A stretch of DNA of 64,000 bases from an uncultured Phascolarctobacterium sp. Its GTDB lineage: Bacteria > Bacillota > Negativicutes > Acidaminococcales > Acidaminococcaceae. Every line of letters starts with the position of its first letter. Positions within the stretch are counted from its first letter, which is position 1. Below are positions 8,811-17,872 of this stretch, in pieces. The notes beneath the pieces are model-generated. The model was not told the DNA's origin, searched no databases, and was given only the letters and a program-made list of their open reading frames with translations. The position numbers and the translations under genes were made by a program. Location of the stretch: the NCBI RefSeq assembly GCF_934190775.1, contig NZ_CAKPTG010000005.1, positions 62,001 to 126,000 of the forward strand, read 5' to 3'.

Positions 8811-9890
8811 TTAACGACCCTCCATCATATCAACAAAATGTTTAAACAAATAATCATGATCACCAGGGCCGGGGCAGGCTTCCGGATGATATTGAACGGT
8901 AAAGGTAGGATGCTTGGTGTATTCCAAGCCTTCGATAGTACCGTCGTTCATGGAAATATGGCTGATGTTGATGCCCTTGCCTTCCAGAGATTTTTCATCT
9001 ACAGCATAGCCGTGATTTTGGGCGCTGATGTAGATACGGCCGGTTGCCAGGTATTTTACTGGTTGGTTGATACCGCGATGGCCGAATTTCATTTTATAGG
9101 TATCAGCGCCGTTAGCCAAAGCCATGAGCTGATGACCGAGGCAGATACCGAAAATCGGTTTCTTGCCGATTAATTTCTTAATGTTTTCAATAACCTCAGG
9201 CAAATCCTTCGGGTCGCCAGGGCCATTGGACAGGAAGATGCCGTCCGGATCGCATGCCAGTACCTCTTCTGCGGTAGCGGAAGCAGGGAACACTGTCAAG
9301 CGGCAGCCAAAGGCTTCAATGGATTTCAGGATATTGCGTTTAATACCGAAGTCCATAACAGCTACATGCAGCTTGCCCTCACCCATGGTGTAAACCTCGG
9401 GAGTGGTAACCTGCTCAACCTGGTTGCATACTGCCGGTAAAGCCAGCAGCTTCTGTACTTCATCATCAGGCATTTCTGCCGGAACGATTACGCCCTGCAG
9501 TACGCCGTGATTACGGATTTTACGGGTGATAGCACGTGTATCTACACCTGCTAAGGTCGGGATATCCTGTTCAATCAGGAAGTCCTCCAGGCTCTGTTCA
9601 TTGCGCCAGTTGCTGGGGCAATCGCACAGCTCGCCGATAACGAAGCCCTGGAAGAAGCATTGCTTACCTTGGTTAAACAGCGGGTTGCAGCCATAGTTGC
9701 CTACCAGAGGATAGGTCATTACAACAATCTGACCGCAGAAGGACGGGTCGGTCAAGGTCTCCTGGTAACCGCTCATGCCGGTGGTGAATACAACCTCACC
9801 TACAGCATTGCGCTTGCCACCATACAGAGTACCTTCAAAAACGCTGCCGTCTTTTAAAACTAATTTTCCTTTTCTTACTTTTTCGTGCAT
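8811..9890 (-). CDS. carA: Carbamoyl-phosphate synthase small (glutaminase) subunit
   Basis: CarA hydrolyses glutamine and channels ammonia to CarB. The 359-residue protein has the N-terminal CPSase domain ([14 protein letters not shown]) and a class I glutaminase domain. The nucleophile Cys lies in GICLGHQ and the catalytic His/Glu in YHPEACPGP. The start overlaps the end of pyrC by 16 bp, indicating translational coupling. Confidence 0.97.
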   Translation of the reverse strand: MHEKVRKGKLVLKDGSVFEGTLYGGKRNAVGEVVFTTGMSGYQETLTDPSFCGQIVVMTYPLVGNYGCNPLFNQGKQCFFQGFVIGELCDCPSNWRNEQSLEDFLIEQDIPTLAGVDTRAITRKIRNHGVLQGVIVPAEMPDDEVQKLLALPAVCNQVEQVTTPEVYTMGEGKLHVAVMDFGIKRNILKSIEAFGCRLTVFPASATAEEVLACDPDGIFLSNGPGDPKDLPEVIENIKKLIGKKPIFGICLGHQLMALANGADTYKMKFGHRGINQPVKYLATGRIYISAQNHGYAVDEKSLEGKGINISHISMNDGTIEGLEYTKHPTFTVQYHPEACPGPGDHDYLFKHFVDMMEGR

Positions 9891-11170
9891 ACTACACCAT
9901 TCCTCATTACAAAATTACCGTGCAGCATAGTGGCAACAGCCTTGCCGGTGCAAGCCTTGCCTTCGTACGGGGTGAATTTGCCGCGGGTATAGAATTTGGA
10001 GCTGTCAACAGTCCATTTTTTATTTAAGTCCATAATAGTGATATCAGCAACACTGCCTTCTTTCAGAGTACCGCCGGCCAGCTTGAACAGCTTAGCAGGC
10101 TCGCAGCTCATTTTGCTGATAATAGTATTCAAATCAAATACATGGGTGTGATATAAGTCAGTCAGCATTACTGCCAGAGATGTTTCCAGACCGCAGAAGC
10201 CGTTCGGAGCATAACGGAATTCAACATCCTTTTCTTCCGGTGCGTGCGGGGAGTGGTCGGTAACGATTGCGTCAACAGTGCCGTCTAAAACAGCCTCACG
10301 CATAGCCTGTACGTGGTCTGCACTGCGCAGCGGCGGGTTAACGCGGGTTGCGGAATTATAATCTGCGCAAGCCTCATCAGTCAGAGTCAGATGATGTACG
10401 GTTACTTCACTGGTAACATTTACGCCGCGTTTTTTAGCCTGGCGGATGATATCGATAGCACCCTTGGAGGCAACGTGGCAGATGTGTACATGTGCGCCGG
10501 TGTATTCAGCGATGATGCAGTCACGTGCAACAGCGATATCCTCGCTGATTGCCGGTACGCCCGGTACGCCGATACGTGCGGAAACAACGCCTTCATGCAT
10601 GTAGCCTTCGGAATCCAGTTCAGGATCAATTGCATGGCACAGCAAAGGTTTGTCAAAAGCGGTTACATATTTGGCAGCCAGCACCATCAGGCGGGAGCTC
10701 TTTACATAGTGGCCGTCATCAGAGAAGCCCATAGCACCTTTTTCTGCCATGTCGCCCATTTCTGCCAGCTCTTCGCCCTTTTCGCCCTTGCTGATTGCGC
10801 CGATAACCTCAACGTTAGCGTAGCTTTCCTCGCGAGCGCGTTCTTTGATACCGCTTACTACGATGGAGGTATCGATAACAGGCTTGGTATTAGGCATGCA
10901 GGCAACGGTGGTTACACCGCCGGCAGCAGCAGCCTTGGTACCGCTGATAATATCTTCCTTAGCTTCCAGGCCGGGCTCACGCATATGAGTGTGTACGTCA
11001 ATCAGACCGGGAGTTACTACGAGGCCGGTTGCATCAAAAACCTCGTCAGCTGCTTCGGCAATATCCTTGCCCAAAGCTTTAATTTTGCCATCCTCAACGA
11101 GGATATCCATTACAGCATCTAATTTTTGGCTGGGGTCTACTACCCTGCCGTTTTTAATCAACGTTTTCAA
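9875..11170 (-). CDS. pyrC: Dihydroorotase
   Basis: It cyclises carbamoyl aspartate to dihydroorotate. The 431-residue amidohydrolase has the metal-binding HTH of DVHTHMREPG, later zinc ligands (HAID, HICH) and the catalytic Asp in VTDHSPH. This is the class I (PyrC2-like) form, with EAKEDI providing the segment after the HxH motif. The start is TTG, preceded by GGAGGTAAACACA; it overlaps the pyrB end by 17 bp. Confidence 0.95.
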   Translation of the reverse strand: MKTLIKNGRVVDPSQKLDAVMDILVEDGKIKALGKDIAEAADEVFDATGLVVTPGLIDVHTHMREPGLEAKEDIISGTKAAAAGGVTTVACMPNTKPVIDTSIVVSGIKERAREESYANVEVIGAISKGEKGEELAEMGDMAEKGAMGFSDDGHYVKSSRLMVLAAKYVTAFDKPLLCHAIDPELDSEGYMHEGVVSARIGVPGVPAISEDIAVARDCIIAEYTGAHVHICHVASKGAIDIIRQAKKRGVNVTSEVTVHHLTLTDEACADYNSATRVNPPLRSADHVQAMREAVLDGTVDAIVTDHSPHAPEEKDVEFRYAPNGFCGLETSLAVMLTDLYHTHVFDLNTIISKMSCEPAKLFKLAGGTLKEGSVADITIMDLNKKWTVDSSKFYTRGKFTPYEGKACTGKAVATMLHGNFVMRNGVVCTKK

Positions 11171-12110
11171 TGTGTTTACCTCCTGTCAAAGTCAAGAATA
11201 AGAGTGCCATACGTACAGCTACGCCGTTTTGTACCTCAGTACGGATTGCGGCGTTATCGCAGTAACCAACCTCCCAGGAGATTTCCAGGCCACGGTTCAT
11301 CGGGCCGGGATGCAGCACGGTTACGTCAGGCTTAGCCAGCTTCAGGCGGTTTTCGTTAATACCGAAGATACGTGCATATTCACGCGGAGACGGGAACAGG
11401 CCCTTTTGCTGACGTTCCAGCTGAATACGCAGGATATCGATTACGTCAGCACCTTCGATTGCTTCTTCAACGCGTTTGTGTACAGTAACGCCCAGAGAAG
11501 CGATGTCGTGCGGCAGCAGAGTCATAGGACCTGCAACGTGTACCTCAGCGCCCATTTTGGTCCAGGCAGCAATATTGGTGCGGGCAACACGGCTGTAGAG
11601 AATATCGCCGATAATTGCCATTTTCAAGCCCTTCAGGTTTTTACCCTGCTCACGGATAGTAAACATATCCAGGAAGCCTTGAGAAGGATGTGCGTGTGCG
11701 CCATCGCCGGCGTTGATGATTACAGGGTCTGCAACCTTAGCAGCATAAGCTGCAGCTCCTTCAATGGGGTGACGCATAACAATCGCATCGCAAGCCATGG
11801 ATTGTACAGTCAGGATGGTGTCGCGCAGGCATTCACCTTTGACAACACTGGAGGAGGATGTAGTGATGTTTACTACATCGGCTCCCAGATATTTGCCTGC
11901 CAGCTCGAAGGATGTACGGGTACGTGTACTGGGCTCATAGAACAGATTGATGATAGATTTACCGCGCAGTGAGGGCACCTTTTTGATATCCCTCTTCATA
12001 ATCTTCTTCATTTCCTCAGCTGTTTTCAAAACCAGCTCGATTTCCTCAACGCTGAGGCTTTCCAGATCCAGTATATCTCTGCCACCCAGAGATACATTTG
12101 ATTTAGCCAT
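11154..12110 (-). CDS. pyrB: Aspartate carbamoyltransferase catalytic subunit
   Basis: It condenses carbamoyl phosphate with aspartate. Motifs are the carbamoyl-phosphate site FYEPSTRTRTSFE, the 80s loop with SSVVKGE, HPSQGFLD and HPGPMNRG. The ATG at 12110 is chosen because CAGGAGGTAAAGCTA precedes it; the open frame continues upstream only through the attenuator hairpin. The start then gives 318 residues, a normal length. No pyrI is seen, so the enzyme is probably the unregulated trimeric type. First gene of the operon. Confidence 0.96.
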   Translation of the reverse strand: MAKSNVSLGGRDILDLESLSVEEIELVLKTAEEMKKIMKRDIKKVPSLRGKSIINLFYEPSTRTRTSFELAGKYLGADVVNITTSSSSVVKGECLRDTILTVQSMACDAIVMRHPIEGAAAYAAKVADPVIINAGDGAHAHPSQGFLDMFTIREQGKNLKGLKMAIIGDILYSRVARTNIAAWTKMGAEVHVAGPMTLLPHDIASLGVTVHKRVEEAIEGADVIDILRIQLERQQKGLFPSPREYARIFGINENRLKLAKPDVTVLHPGPMNRGLEISWEVGYCDNAAIRTEVQNGVAVRMALLFLTLTGGKHIENVD

Positions 12111-12151
12111 TAGCTTTACCTCCTGTTTTTTATAATAAAATTGCATAATAA

Positions 12152-12240
12152 AAGGCCTTCTCGTCCCATGATGGTGCAAAAAGGCCTTAGGTTTCATAAT
12201 AACTTATACCTTGCAGTCTCACAGGACCAATTTAAAGGTG
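12152..12240 (-). promoter_or_regulatory. pyr leader: PyrR-type binding loop and attenuator terminator
   Basis: The leader RNA contains GGUCCUGUGAGACUGCAAGG inside a stem-loop (about 12209-12236). This closely matches the PyrR anti-antiterminator loop of Bacillus. Downstream, AAGGCCTT (12181-12188) pairs with the identical self-complementary AAGGCCTT (12152-12159), followed by a T-rich run, giving the terminator. UMP-bound PyrR would favour termination before pyrB. pyrR itself is not in this window. Confidence 0.8.
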
Positions 12241-12256
12241 CAAATTGATTGTATAT

Positions 12257-12285
12257 ATTTTACACCTTAATGAAGAATACGTCAA
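12257..12285 (-). promoter_or_regulatory. Promoter of the pyr operon
   Basis: On the minus strand TTGACG (12280-12285) and TAAAAT (12257-12262) are separated by 17 bp, placing the start just before the PyrR-type loop. Confidence 0.75.
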
Positions 12286-12362
12286 ATATTTCGAGGTAAA
12301 ATCTTGGCAGGAATTTTTCAAGTATAGTATAATAAAGAAGATTAAAAAATTGCGAGGTAATT

Positions 12363-13676
12363 ATGCGAAACACTATTATAGATAATCTGCGTGGCATCTG
12401 CATGCTTGGCGTCATCGGTATTCATATCGGCAGCCTGGCACTGGCCCCCAATAACTTTACTCTTTACTTATTACTGGAGATTTTAAGCCGTTACAGCGTC
12501 CCCTCCTTTTTCTTTATCTCCGGCTACGGCCTGGCCTGTACAGATAAAGGTCTTTTAAGCGGCAGCCAACTGAACTATATCGACTTTATGAAGAAGCGTC
12601 TGCGGGGAGCAGGCCTGCCCTACCTCAGCTGGTCGCTTTTTTACATGCTTTACTTCTGGCTGATTCTGCCACCGGGCTTCGTCAGCTGGAATCCGCTGCA
12701 TGTGGCCTTCGTTCTATTCTTCGGCCTAGGCTGCTACCATTTGTATTTTATGGTCATCCTGCTGTGGTTTTATGCAAGCTATCCGCTTTGGCGCCGGCTT
12801 CTGCGTATAATTATACACCAAAGCATACCGTTTATGCTAGTGCTTTTATTCATTTTCCAGCTGGCGTTTAACTGGTGGACAACGCATCCCGGCTTGAATA
12901 CAGCGGCTTGGAGCGTTATAGCTAAAAATTTCTTTGATTATCGCCTCAACTATCTCCCCTTGCATTATTTGCTTATTTTTATGAGCGGTGGCCTGGCAGC
13001 CTGCTACTGGCAAAAATTCATCGCCCTCCTGCGCAGATACAGCGCCATGGTATGCATGATTTTTGCTGCAAGCGTGGCCTGGGACGTGCAAAGCTGTTAC
13101 GAGGCAGTTACGGTCAAAGGCTACACGCTGATTGATCTGGCCAATACCTATCACCAGCTCAGCCCGCAGGGACTCTGCTACACCGTAGGCTCGCTGCTCT
13201 TCTTCTGCCTGGCACTGGATTGGCTGGAGCGCAAGGCGCAGTCAAGGGCACAAACAGAGGCTCCCAATGCACTGCAATCTATCCCTCAAGCAGCATCGCA
13301 TACAGAGACTCCCCTTGTCGTCGCAAGCGACATTAGCACGACCAACAGCTTGTCGCCGCGCAAGCTCACGACAAGCTGGGTCTTAGCGTCGGGGAGCTGT
13401 CACCGCAAGGTGACTGAGAGGGGTTCCCTCGCTAGCCTTCTCTACAAGGCCATCAGCATTCTCTCCGCCTACTCCATGCTCATCTACTTTGTGCATCCGT
13501 TGCTTTTGGACTGGCTCAGCAGCGCCTACAACCATTTCGGCATCATCATGACCGTTAAGAAGGTAGCACTTTCCTACGTGCTGCTGGTGCTCGGCTCACT
13601 GGCTCTCAGCATTCTGCTGACGAAAGCATTTGAAAAATGCAGTACCTTAAAGCTGCTGTTTACCGGCAAGCGCTGA
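12363..13676 (+). CDS. Membrane acyltransferase family 3 protein with an internal repeat insertion
   Basis: This 437-residue integral membrane protein begins with the acyltransferase-3 hallmark RNTIIDNLRGICMLGVIGIH and has about ten hydrophobic helices. Family members O-acylate cell-envelope sugars; the acceptor here is unknown. A non-hydrophobic stretch of roughly 65 residues (about 292-356) separates the last helices. Most of it (residues 314-356) is encoded by a palindromic repeat inserted in frame. GAGGTAATT precedes the ATG. It is a lone plus-strand gene between the divergent pyr operon and convergent pgi. Confidence 0.8.
   Translation: MRNTIIDNLRGICMLGVIGIHIGSLALAPNNFTLYLLLEILSRYSVPSFFFISGYGLACTDKGLLSGSQLNYIDFMKKRLRGAGLPYLSWSLFYMLYFWLILPPGFVSWNPLHVAFVLFFGLGCYHLYFMVILLWFYASYPLWRRLLRIIIHQSIPFMLVLLFIFQLAFNWWTTHPGLNTAAWSVIAKNFFDYRLNYLPLHYLLIFMSGGLAACYWQKFIALLRRYSAMVCMIFAASVAWDVQSCYEAVTVKGYTLIDLANTYHQLSPQGLCYTVGSLLFFCLALDWLERKAQSRAQTEAPNALQSIPQAASHTETPLVVASDISTTNSLSPRKLTTSWVLASGSCHRKVTERGSLASLLYKAISILSAYSMLIYFVHPLLLDWLSSAYNHFGIIMTVKKVALSYVLLVLGSLALSILLTKAFEKCSTLKLLFTGKR
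13303..13430. repeat. Palindromic REP/MITE-like element inserted in frame in the acyltransferase gene
   Basis: Three hairpins are packed in about 128 bp: GTCG...CGAC (13317-13331 region), a perfect 9-bp stem AGCTTGTCG/CGACAAGCT (13347-13355 with 13369-13377), and GTCACC-GCAA-GGTGAC (13399-13414). The ends carry ACTCCCCT and AGGGGTT as imperfect inverted repeats. The motif GGGGAGCTGTCACC...GGTGACTGAGAGGGG is, from memory, common in intergenic repeats of gut Firmicutes. Here it is translated through without a stop. Confidence 0.7.
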
Positions 13677-13689
13677 ATTCAATACAAAG

Positions 13690-13735
13690 CAAAAAGACGT
13701 TGCGTGCTTTTCAGCACACAACGTCTAATTTTTTT
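13690..13735. terminator. Bidirectional terminator between acyltransferase and pgi
   Basis: AGACGTTG (13694-13701) and CAACGTCT (13718-13725) form the stem. A run of T follows on the plus strand and a shorter run on the minus strand, so it serves both convergent genes. Confidence 0.85.
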
Positions 13736-13745
13736 CTTTTAAAAA

Positions 13746-15179
13746 TTACAGCTGAGCCTTCATTAATTTCTTATATACCTCAACGCCCGGCTGGTCAAAT
13801 GCATCCACATCCGCCAGCTCGCCCTCGTAGGCAATCGTCAGCATCAAAAAGTACATCAGCTGACCAAGATAATATTCATTAAGCTTCGGCAGCGTAAAGC
13901 GCGCATTATAACGGTTATCACCCGTCAGCGCCGCTTCATTGGCATTCAGCGCCGCCTTGAGCGCCTTCGCCATATCCAGGCCCTCGTATTTATCGAAGAA
14001 CGGTACATCCGCAAAGGGATTGTGCAAAACTGCCTCAACCTCAGGATTAGCAACCTCCAGGAACTGCACCACCTTATTCAGACGACCGTCCTGATGCTGC
14101 TGCGTCTGCGCATGCATGTCCGTCGTGCCGACCGCAACAATCGGCGTTCTACCGTAGTAAACTATCTCACCCTCACGGTTGCGGCGCTTGCCCAACGATT
14201 CCGCCAACAGCTGCACGTACCATTCGCTCAACGATTTCAGGCGCATGCTGTACGGCATGAACACCTCAATATCGCGTCCACGCTCATAGGCCATGAATTT
14301 CAGTAAAGCATTGAGCAGTGCCGGGTTCTCCGCAGGCTCCGCCTGTTGGCAATAGATATCCATATCACGCGCACCGCGCAAAAACTCCTCGATATCACCG
14401 CCAAGAGCGGCCATCGTCACGAGTCCCGGGTCAGTCATAATGCAGAAGCGTCCGCCGATGCCCTCCTTGATATCAAAGCGCTCCCAGCCAAATTTCTCCG
14501 CCAGCTGCAGCAGCGGCGCAGTTTCCACCGGAGCCTTTAAATCGGTAACTACCGTGCAGTCAAGGTCGATATCAGCATTTTGAGACAAATTAGCATAAAA
14601 ATACGTAAAGGCCGAAATAGTTTCCAACGTCGTGCCGGATTTAGAAATCGGCACCAGCATAATCTTCAGCTTTTTGCCTTCCTGCGCACTTACTCCAGCC
14701 ATACGGCGCATCTTGAACAGCAGCGAATTACAGTCCACCGGGTCAAGATTGTTGCCGGAAAAATAAATGCAGGGCTGGCCTTGGCGCAGTGTCGCACTGG
14801 TGTTCCAATGATAACCGCCAAAGGCATCAAACAAAACCTTATTGCCCAGGTAGGAGCCACCAACACCCAAAAAGATCACAACATCCTTGCTGCGCAAATG
14901 CTTGCTGTAGCGCATCAGCTTAATAATCGACTGCTCTGTATTGGGGTTGCCGTCAGCAATATATGGCATCCGCGGAAAGTAAACATGCTCCGGCGTGCCA
15001 TCCTTAGATAAATGATTCTTGGAAAAACCGGTACTTCGCAGCTCGCACACAGCCTTTTCGGCTGCGGCTCCCTGCTGCTGCAGTGCCTGCTCCACTTCCT
15101 GCGCTTGCAGTCTGCCCGCTCCAACCATATTGTTGAAGTCAAAAACAATACCGCTGGGCATAACAATTTTATATTCCAA
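13746..15179 (-). CDS. pgi: Glucose-6-phosphate isomerase
   Basis: It interconverts glucose-6-phosphate and fructose-6-phosphate in glycolysis and gluconeogenesis. Visible motifs are GVGGSYLG, the phosphate loop SKSGTTLET, the GIGGRF signature and the catalytic His in QHQDGRLNK. No ATG fits the start. TTG at 15179 is preferred because GGGAG lies 8 nt before it, giving 477 residues. An upstream TTG at 15194 has no ribosome site. Monocistronic. Confidence 0.93.
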   Translation of the reverse strand: MEYKIVMPSGIVFDFNNMVGAGRLQAQEVEQALQQQGAAAEKAVCELRSTGFSKNHLSKDGTPEHVYFPRMPYIADGNPNTEQSIIKLMRYSKHLRSKDVVIFLGVGGSYLGNKVLFDAFGGYHWNTSATLRQGQPCIYFSGNNLDPVDCNSLLFKMRRMAGVSAQEGKKLKIMLVPISKSGTTLETISAFTYFYANLSQNADIDLDCTVVTDLKAPVETAPLLQLAEKFGWERFDIKEGIGGRFCIMTDPGLVTMAALGGDIEEFLRGARDMDIYCQQAEPAENPALLNALLKFMAYERGRDIEVFMPYSMRLKSLSEWYVQLLAESLGKRRNREGEIVYYGRTPIVAVGTTDMHAQTQQHQDGRLNKVVQFLEVANPEVEAVLHNPFADVPFFDKYEGLDMAKALKAALNANEAALTGDNRYNARFTLPKLNEYYLGQLMYFLMLTIAYEGELADVDAFDQPGVEVYKKLMKAQL

Positions 15180-15212
15180 AATATACACTCCCAAATATTA
15201 GTTGCACCTATA

Positions 15213-15245
15213 ATATGCTATTGTACATATGTTATTATAGCATAT
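15213..15245 (-). promoter_or_regulatory. Inverted repeat over the pgi promoter region
   Basis: ATATGCTAT (15213-15221) and ATAGCATAT (15237-15245) flank a 15-bp centre. A TATAAT-like -10 lies inside it on the minus strand. It may be an operator for pgi; no regulator is identified. Confidence 0.4.
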
Positions 15246-15309
15246 TCATATAGTAAATTCCATAGACTATAAGAGCAAGTAATATTTCATCGCAAACAAT
15301 ACTGAAGCT

Positions 15310-15753
15310 TTATTTTACCTCTACCAGCTCAATATGGAAGTTCAATTCCTTACCAGCCATTTCATGGTTAGCATCAAAGGTGATGTTGTTATCATCCTTT
15401 TCAGTTACCAGTACAGGTACCGGCTGACCAAATTGGTTCTGCAGATAAACTCTCTGGCCGACGGTCAGGTTTTCGGAACCCGGCAGCTGGGCAATCGGCA
15501 TGGTGAAGATAGCCTTCGGGTCAGCCTCGCCATATGCTTCTGCCGGCAGCAGATGGATATCAACCTCAGCACCAACCTCCAGGTCAGCAACAGCTGCGTC
15601 AAAGCCTTTGATCATCTGGCCTGCGCCGCAAACAAATTCCAGCGGCTCGCCACGGTCATAGGAAGAGTCAAATTGCTTGCCATCATTAAAGGTACCTTTA
15701 TAGTGTACGCGACAGGTTTTTCCTACATTACGTCCGGTTAATTCATTGCTCAT
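15310..15753 (-). CDS. slyD: FKBP-type peptidyl-prolyl isomerase, SlyD-like
   Basis: This cytoplasmic 147-residue FKBP catalyses proline isomerisation and has chaperone activity. The FKBP core (VHYKGTFNDGKQFDSS) and the inserted flap with LPAEAYGE and the NHEMAGKELNFHIELV ending are typical of SlyD. The His-rich, nickel-binding tail of enterobacterial SlyD is absent. GAGGTG precedes the ATG. It lies alone, about 130 bp upstream of pgi. Confidence 0.9.
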   Translation of the reverse strand: MSNELTGRNVGKTCRVHYKGTFNDGKQFDSSYDRGEPLEFVCGAGQMIKGFDAAVADLEVGAEVDIHLLPAEAYGEADPKAIFTMPIAQLPGSENLTVGQRVYLQNQFGQPVPVLVTEKDDNNITFDANHEMAGKELNFHIELVEVK

Positions 15754-15854
15754 TATTAATTCACCTCATAAAAATATTTGATATATAGCTGGCATAAGCG
15801 TATATCAGTCACAATTATCTATATTATACTATATATTGCTCCTTATTTCACCTC

Positions 15855-15889
15855 AAAAAAAACGGCAGCCGGTTAAATTCCGACTGCCA
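15855..15889 (-). terminator. Terminator of the secreted-protein pair
   Basis: GGCAG-c-CGG and CCG-a-CTGCC form the stem, followed by eight T on the minus strand. Confidence 0.8.
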
Positions 15890-15923
15890 TCATATTTCAG
15901 ACTAAGCGCAGCAGCGCTTTTAT

Positions 15924-16709
15924 TCACCTTCCTGCAGAAAGATACTGCCTCATCAGGCCCTTAAAGCCCTGCTTTTTGAAGTCCTTCAACGGTAAAAACT
16001 CAATTTCAACACTGTGATTAGCGTATTCAGACCTCATTTCATTGAACTCCTCCACCGTCATATCTGTTTCCTGCGAAGCATCTGCCTCGCTTCTGCAGGT
16101 CATGTTGCGGTAAACGCCAAGGCCGTCATCCTTCGGCCAGGTAAAATAAAGCTCATAGCATCCGAGGTTGCCGTCAGGCTGCAAATACTCCACAGCAAGC
16201 ACCTGATGCGAAATGCCGGTGCCGCCTCGTGTCACCAGGTTGTCATTCGCCATAAGCTGCAGGCTGCTGCGGCTCCAGCCCTCCGCAACGTATTTCACTC
16301 TGCCGTCCGCAAAGGTGTAAATCGCATAAATCTCCTTACCGTAATGCCCCACGCCGCGTTTTTGGCTAATCCAACCGATAAGCAGCTCCGGAACACCGTC
16401 GCTGCTGATATCCTGCAGCGTGTAGCCAAGCTGCTGCAGGGCTGCCTCCCGGCTGGCGAAATCCCGCACCTCATAGATGCCGGTTGTACCCTGCTCAGGC
16501 AGGTTATCACTATTACCATTGGCGATAAATTCATAAACGCTGTCTACAACCTTTGCATATTCCTGCTCATAGGCCGGCGCTGCTTTGGCAGCAGCCTCCG
16601 CCTTAGGCAAATCCATCTGCGGCAATACGGCATTTTTTTCTGTGCCGTAACCGGCAAATGCCGCCAGAAGCATTGCCAGGCACATGCTCTTAAACAGCTT
16701 CCGCTTCAT
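15924..16709 (-). CDS. Secreted protein of unknown function
   Basis: The 261-residue product starts with MKRKLFK and a hydrophobic signal segment. An Ala-rich region and a segment DISSDGVPELLIG follow; the latter is a motif common in Firmicute exported proteins of unknown role. No enzyme motif is recognised. The ATG at 16709 is chosen because CAGGAGGTGGCGTA precedes it. It follows the SH3 protein by 58 bp and shares its terminator, so the two are probably co-expressed. Confidence 0.7.
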   Translation of the reverse strand: MKRKLFKSMCLAMLLAAFAGYGTEKNAVLPQMDLPKAEAAAKAAPAYEQEYAKVVDSVYEFIANGNSDNLPEQGTTGIYEVRDFASREAALQQLGYTLQDISSDGVPELLIGWISQKRGVGHYGKEIYAIYTFADGRVKYVAEGWSRSSLQLMANDNLVTRGGTGISHQVLAVEYLQPDGNLGCYELYFTWPKDDGLGVYRNMTCRSEADASQETDMTVEEFNEMRSEYANHSVEIEFLPLKDFKKQGFKGLMRQYLSAGR

Positions 16710-16767
16710 TACGCCACCTCCTGTCAAAAGATGTTTCAGCAAAAAATTGCTTTGTCCTTTACTTTGC

Positions 16768-17574
16768 CTAATGAACGTCATGCTCGCAGTAAATAATTTC
16801 CGAAATCACATCTTTAGAATCCAATTTCACATAAAAGCTCTTGTGCAGGAATTTTTGCCCTCTTGCGTTATAGGCATATTTCAACCAGCCGATCATATAA
16901 TGCGTATCAGAACGGCCTCCGCCAATATAATCATCCTCCCAGCCGTTCATTTTCAGGTAACCGTCCAAACGAATCTGGCTGTCAGTATTAAGCAGCTGGC
17001 CGACAGCATAGCCTGCCATCATGCCATGAAGCTTATTGATTTTCACCTCACTAACTCTGTTTTTTGACGAATCTATATAGAACAAGCGCGGTCCGACCTG
17101 CATCTTTTTATCGGCATAGGAGATAGTATCATCAGTATTCTTTTCCACACGCCCCAAGTAATAGGCATTTGAAGCAAAAATTTCCGGATCCATAATCCAA
17201 TCTGCTTCGAGGGCAGCATTAAAACGTCCTGCCGCGCTGGCAGCTTGCGTGGTTGTATCAAGATATTTGCTTGCCATAAAACCAACATGCCCCTTTTCAG
17301 TAGTACCAAGAAGCCATTTGTATTCACTGTTTACTACATCCACAACTCTGCTTACATAAAATTTATCTCCTCTTTGCAGCATGGTGATAACAGCACAGTC
17401 AGTATTAGGCTGTGTTCTGACATTAACATCAGTTGCGTTGCAATATACCTCCAGCGGCCAGCCGGGATAAGACCTGAGCTCGTTGGCTAAATAATCTGTG
17501 TTAACTTCAGCAAAGGCAGTGTTGGCAAATATTGCCAGTCCAAGCGCTGCGCTTAAGAATAATTTCTTTTGCAT
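16768..17574 (-). CDS. Secreted SH3b-domain protein
   Basis: This 268-residue protein has a clear signal peptide (MQKKLFLSAALGLAIFANTAFA). A bacterial SH3 domain follows at about residues 38-105 (VNVRTQPNTDC, GDKFYV, HVGFMASKYL). Such domains bind peptidoglycan peptides, so a cell-wall role is likely. The C-terminal 150 residues are not recognised. GGAGGGATTGAT precedes the chosen ATG. Confidence 0.75.
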   Translation of the reverse strand: MQKKLFLSAALGLAIFANTAFAEVNTDYLANELRSYPGWPLEVYCNATDVNVRTQPNTDCAVITMLQRGDKFYVSRVVDVVNSEYKWLLGTTEKGHVGFMASKYLDTTTQAASAAGRFNAALEADWIMDPEIFASNAYYLGRVEKNTDDTISYADKKMQVGPRLFYIDSSKNRVSEVKINKLHGMMAGYAVGQLLNTDSQIRLDGYLKMNGWEDDYIGGGRSDTHYMIGWLKYAYNARGQKFLHKSFYVKLDSKDVISEIIYCEHDVH

Positions 17575-17653
17575 ATCAATCCCTCCACTTCCTGCCATCT
17601 GCGTTACGGGCAGTTGTTTTCCTGATTATATTTTAGCGTAAAAATAAGAAAAG

Positions 17654-17687
17654 CGCCCCACCCGAATGCGCGAATTCGGGTAGGGCG
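17654..17687. terminator. Strong GC-rich hairpin in the gap before iadA
   Basis: CGCCCCACCCGAAT (17654-17667) pairs with ATTCGGGTAGGGCG (17674-17687), with one mismatch. On the plus strand seven T follow after about 9 nt; on the minus strand a loose T-rich run follows. It may insulate the two divergent units. The rest of 17600-17872 shows only a TATAAT-like -10 at about 17624. Confidence 0.5.
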
Positions 17688-17872
17688 AGTGGAAATTTTT
17701 TTGTGGGAGGAAGGTATGTTTTTATGCCTCATCAAACTCCTGCAAGCGTTTCAACCATATATTATCTCTATTATCCCATAATCCCCCGAAAACTTTCTTC
17801 CCCCAAGTGCTATTTTCAACAATTCAGTGTATAATTAAAGCATAAATAATTTCAGAAACGGAGAATCCTCAC

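Noticed and set aside
6571..8814. 747-codon open frame on the plus strand opposite carB
   Set aside because: It is the antisense shadow of carB, whose own frame has full domain content and a ribosome site. The shadow shows no family motifs.
12111..12197. N-terminal extension of PyrB (MKPKAFLHHHGT...)
   Set aside because: The extension is the attenuator hairpin read as protein. The true ATG at 12110 has a strong GGAGG site.
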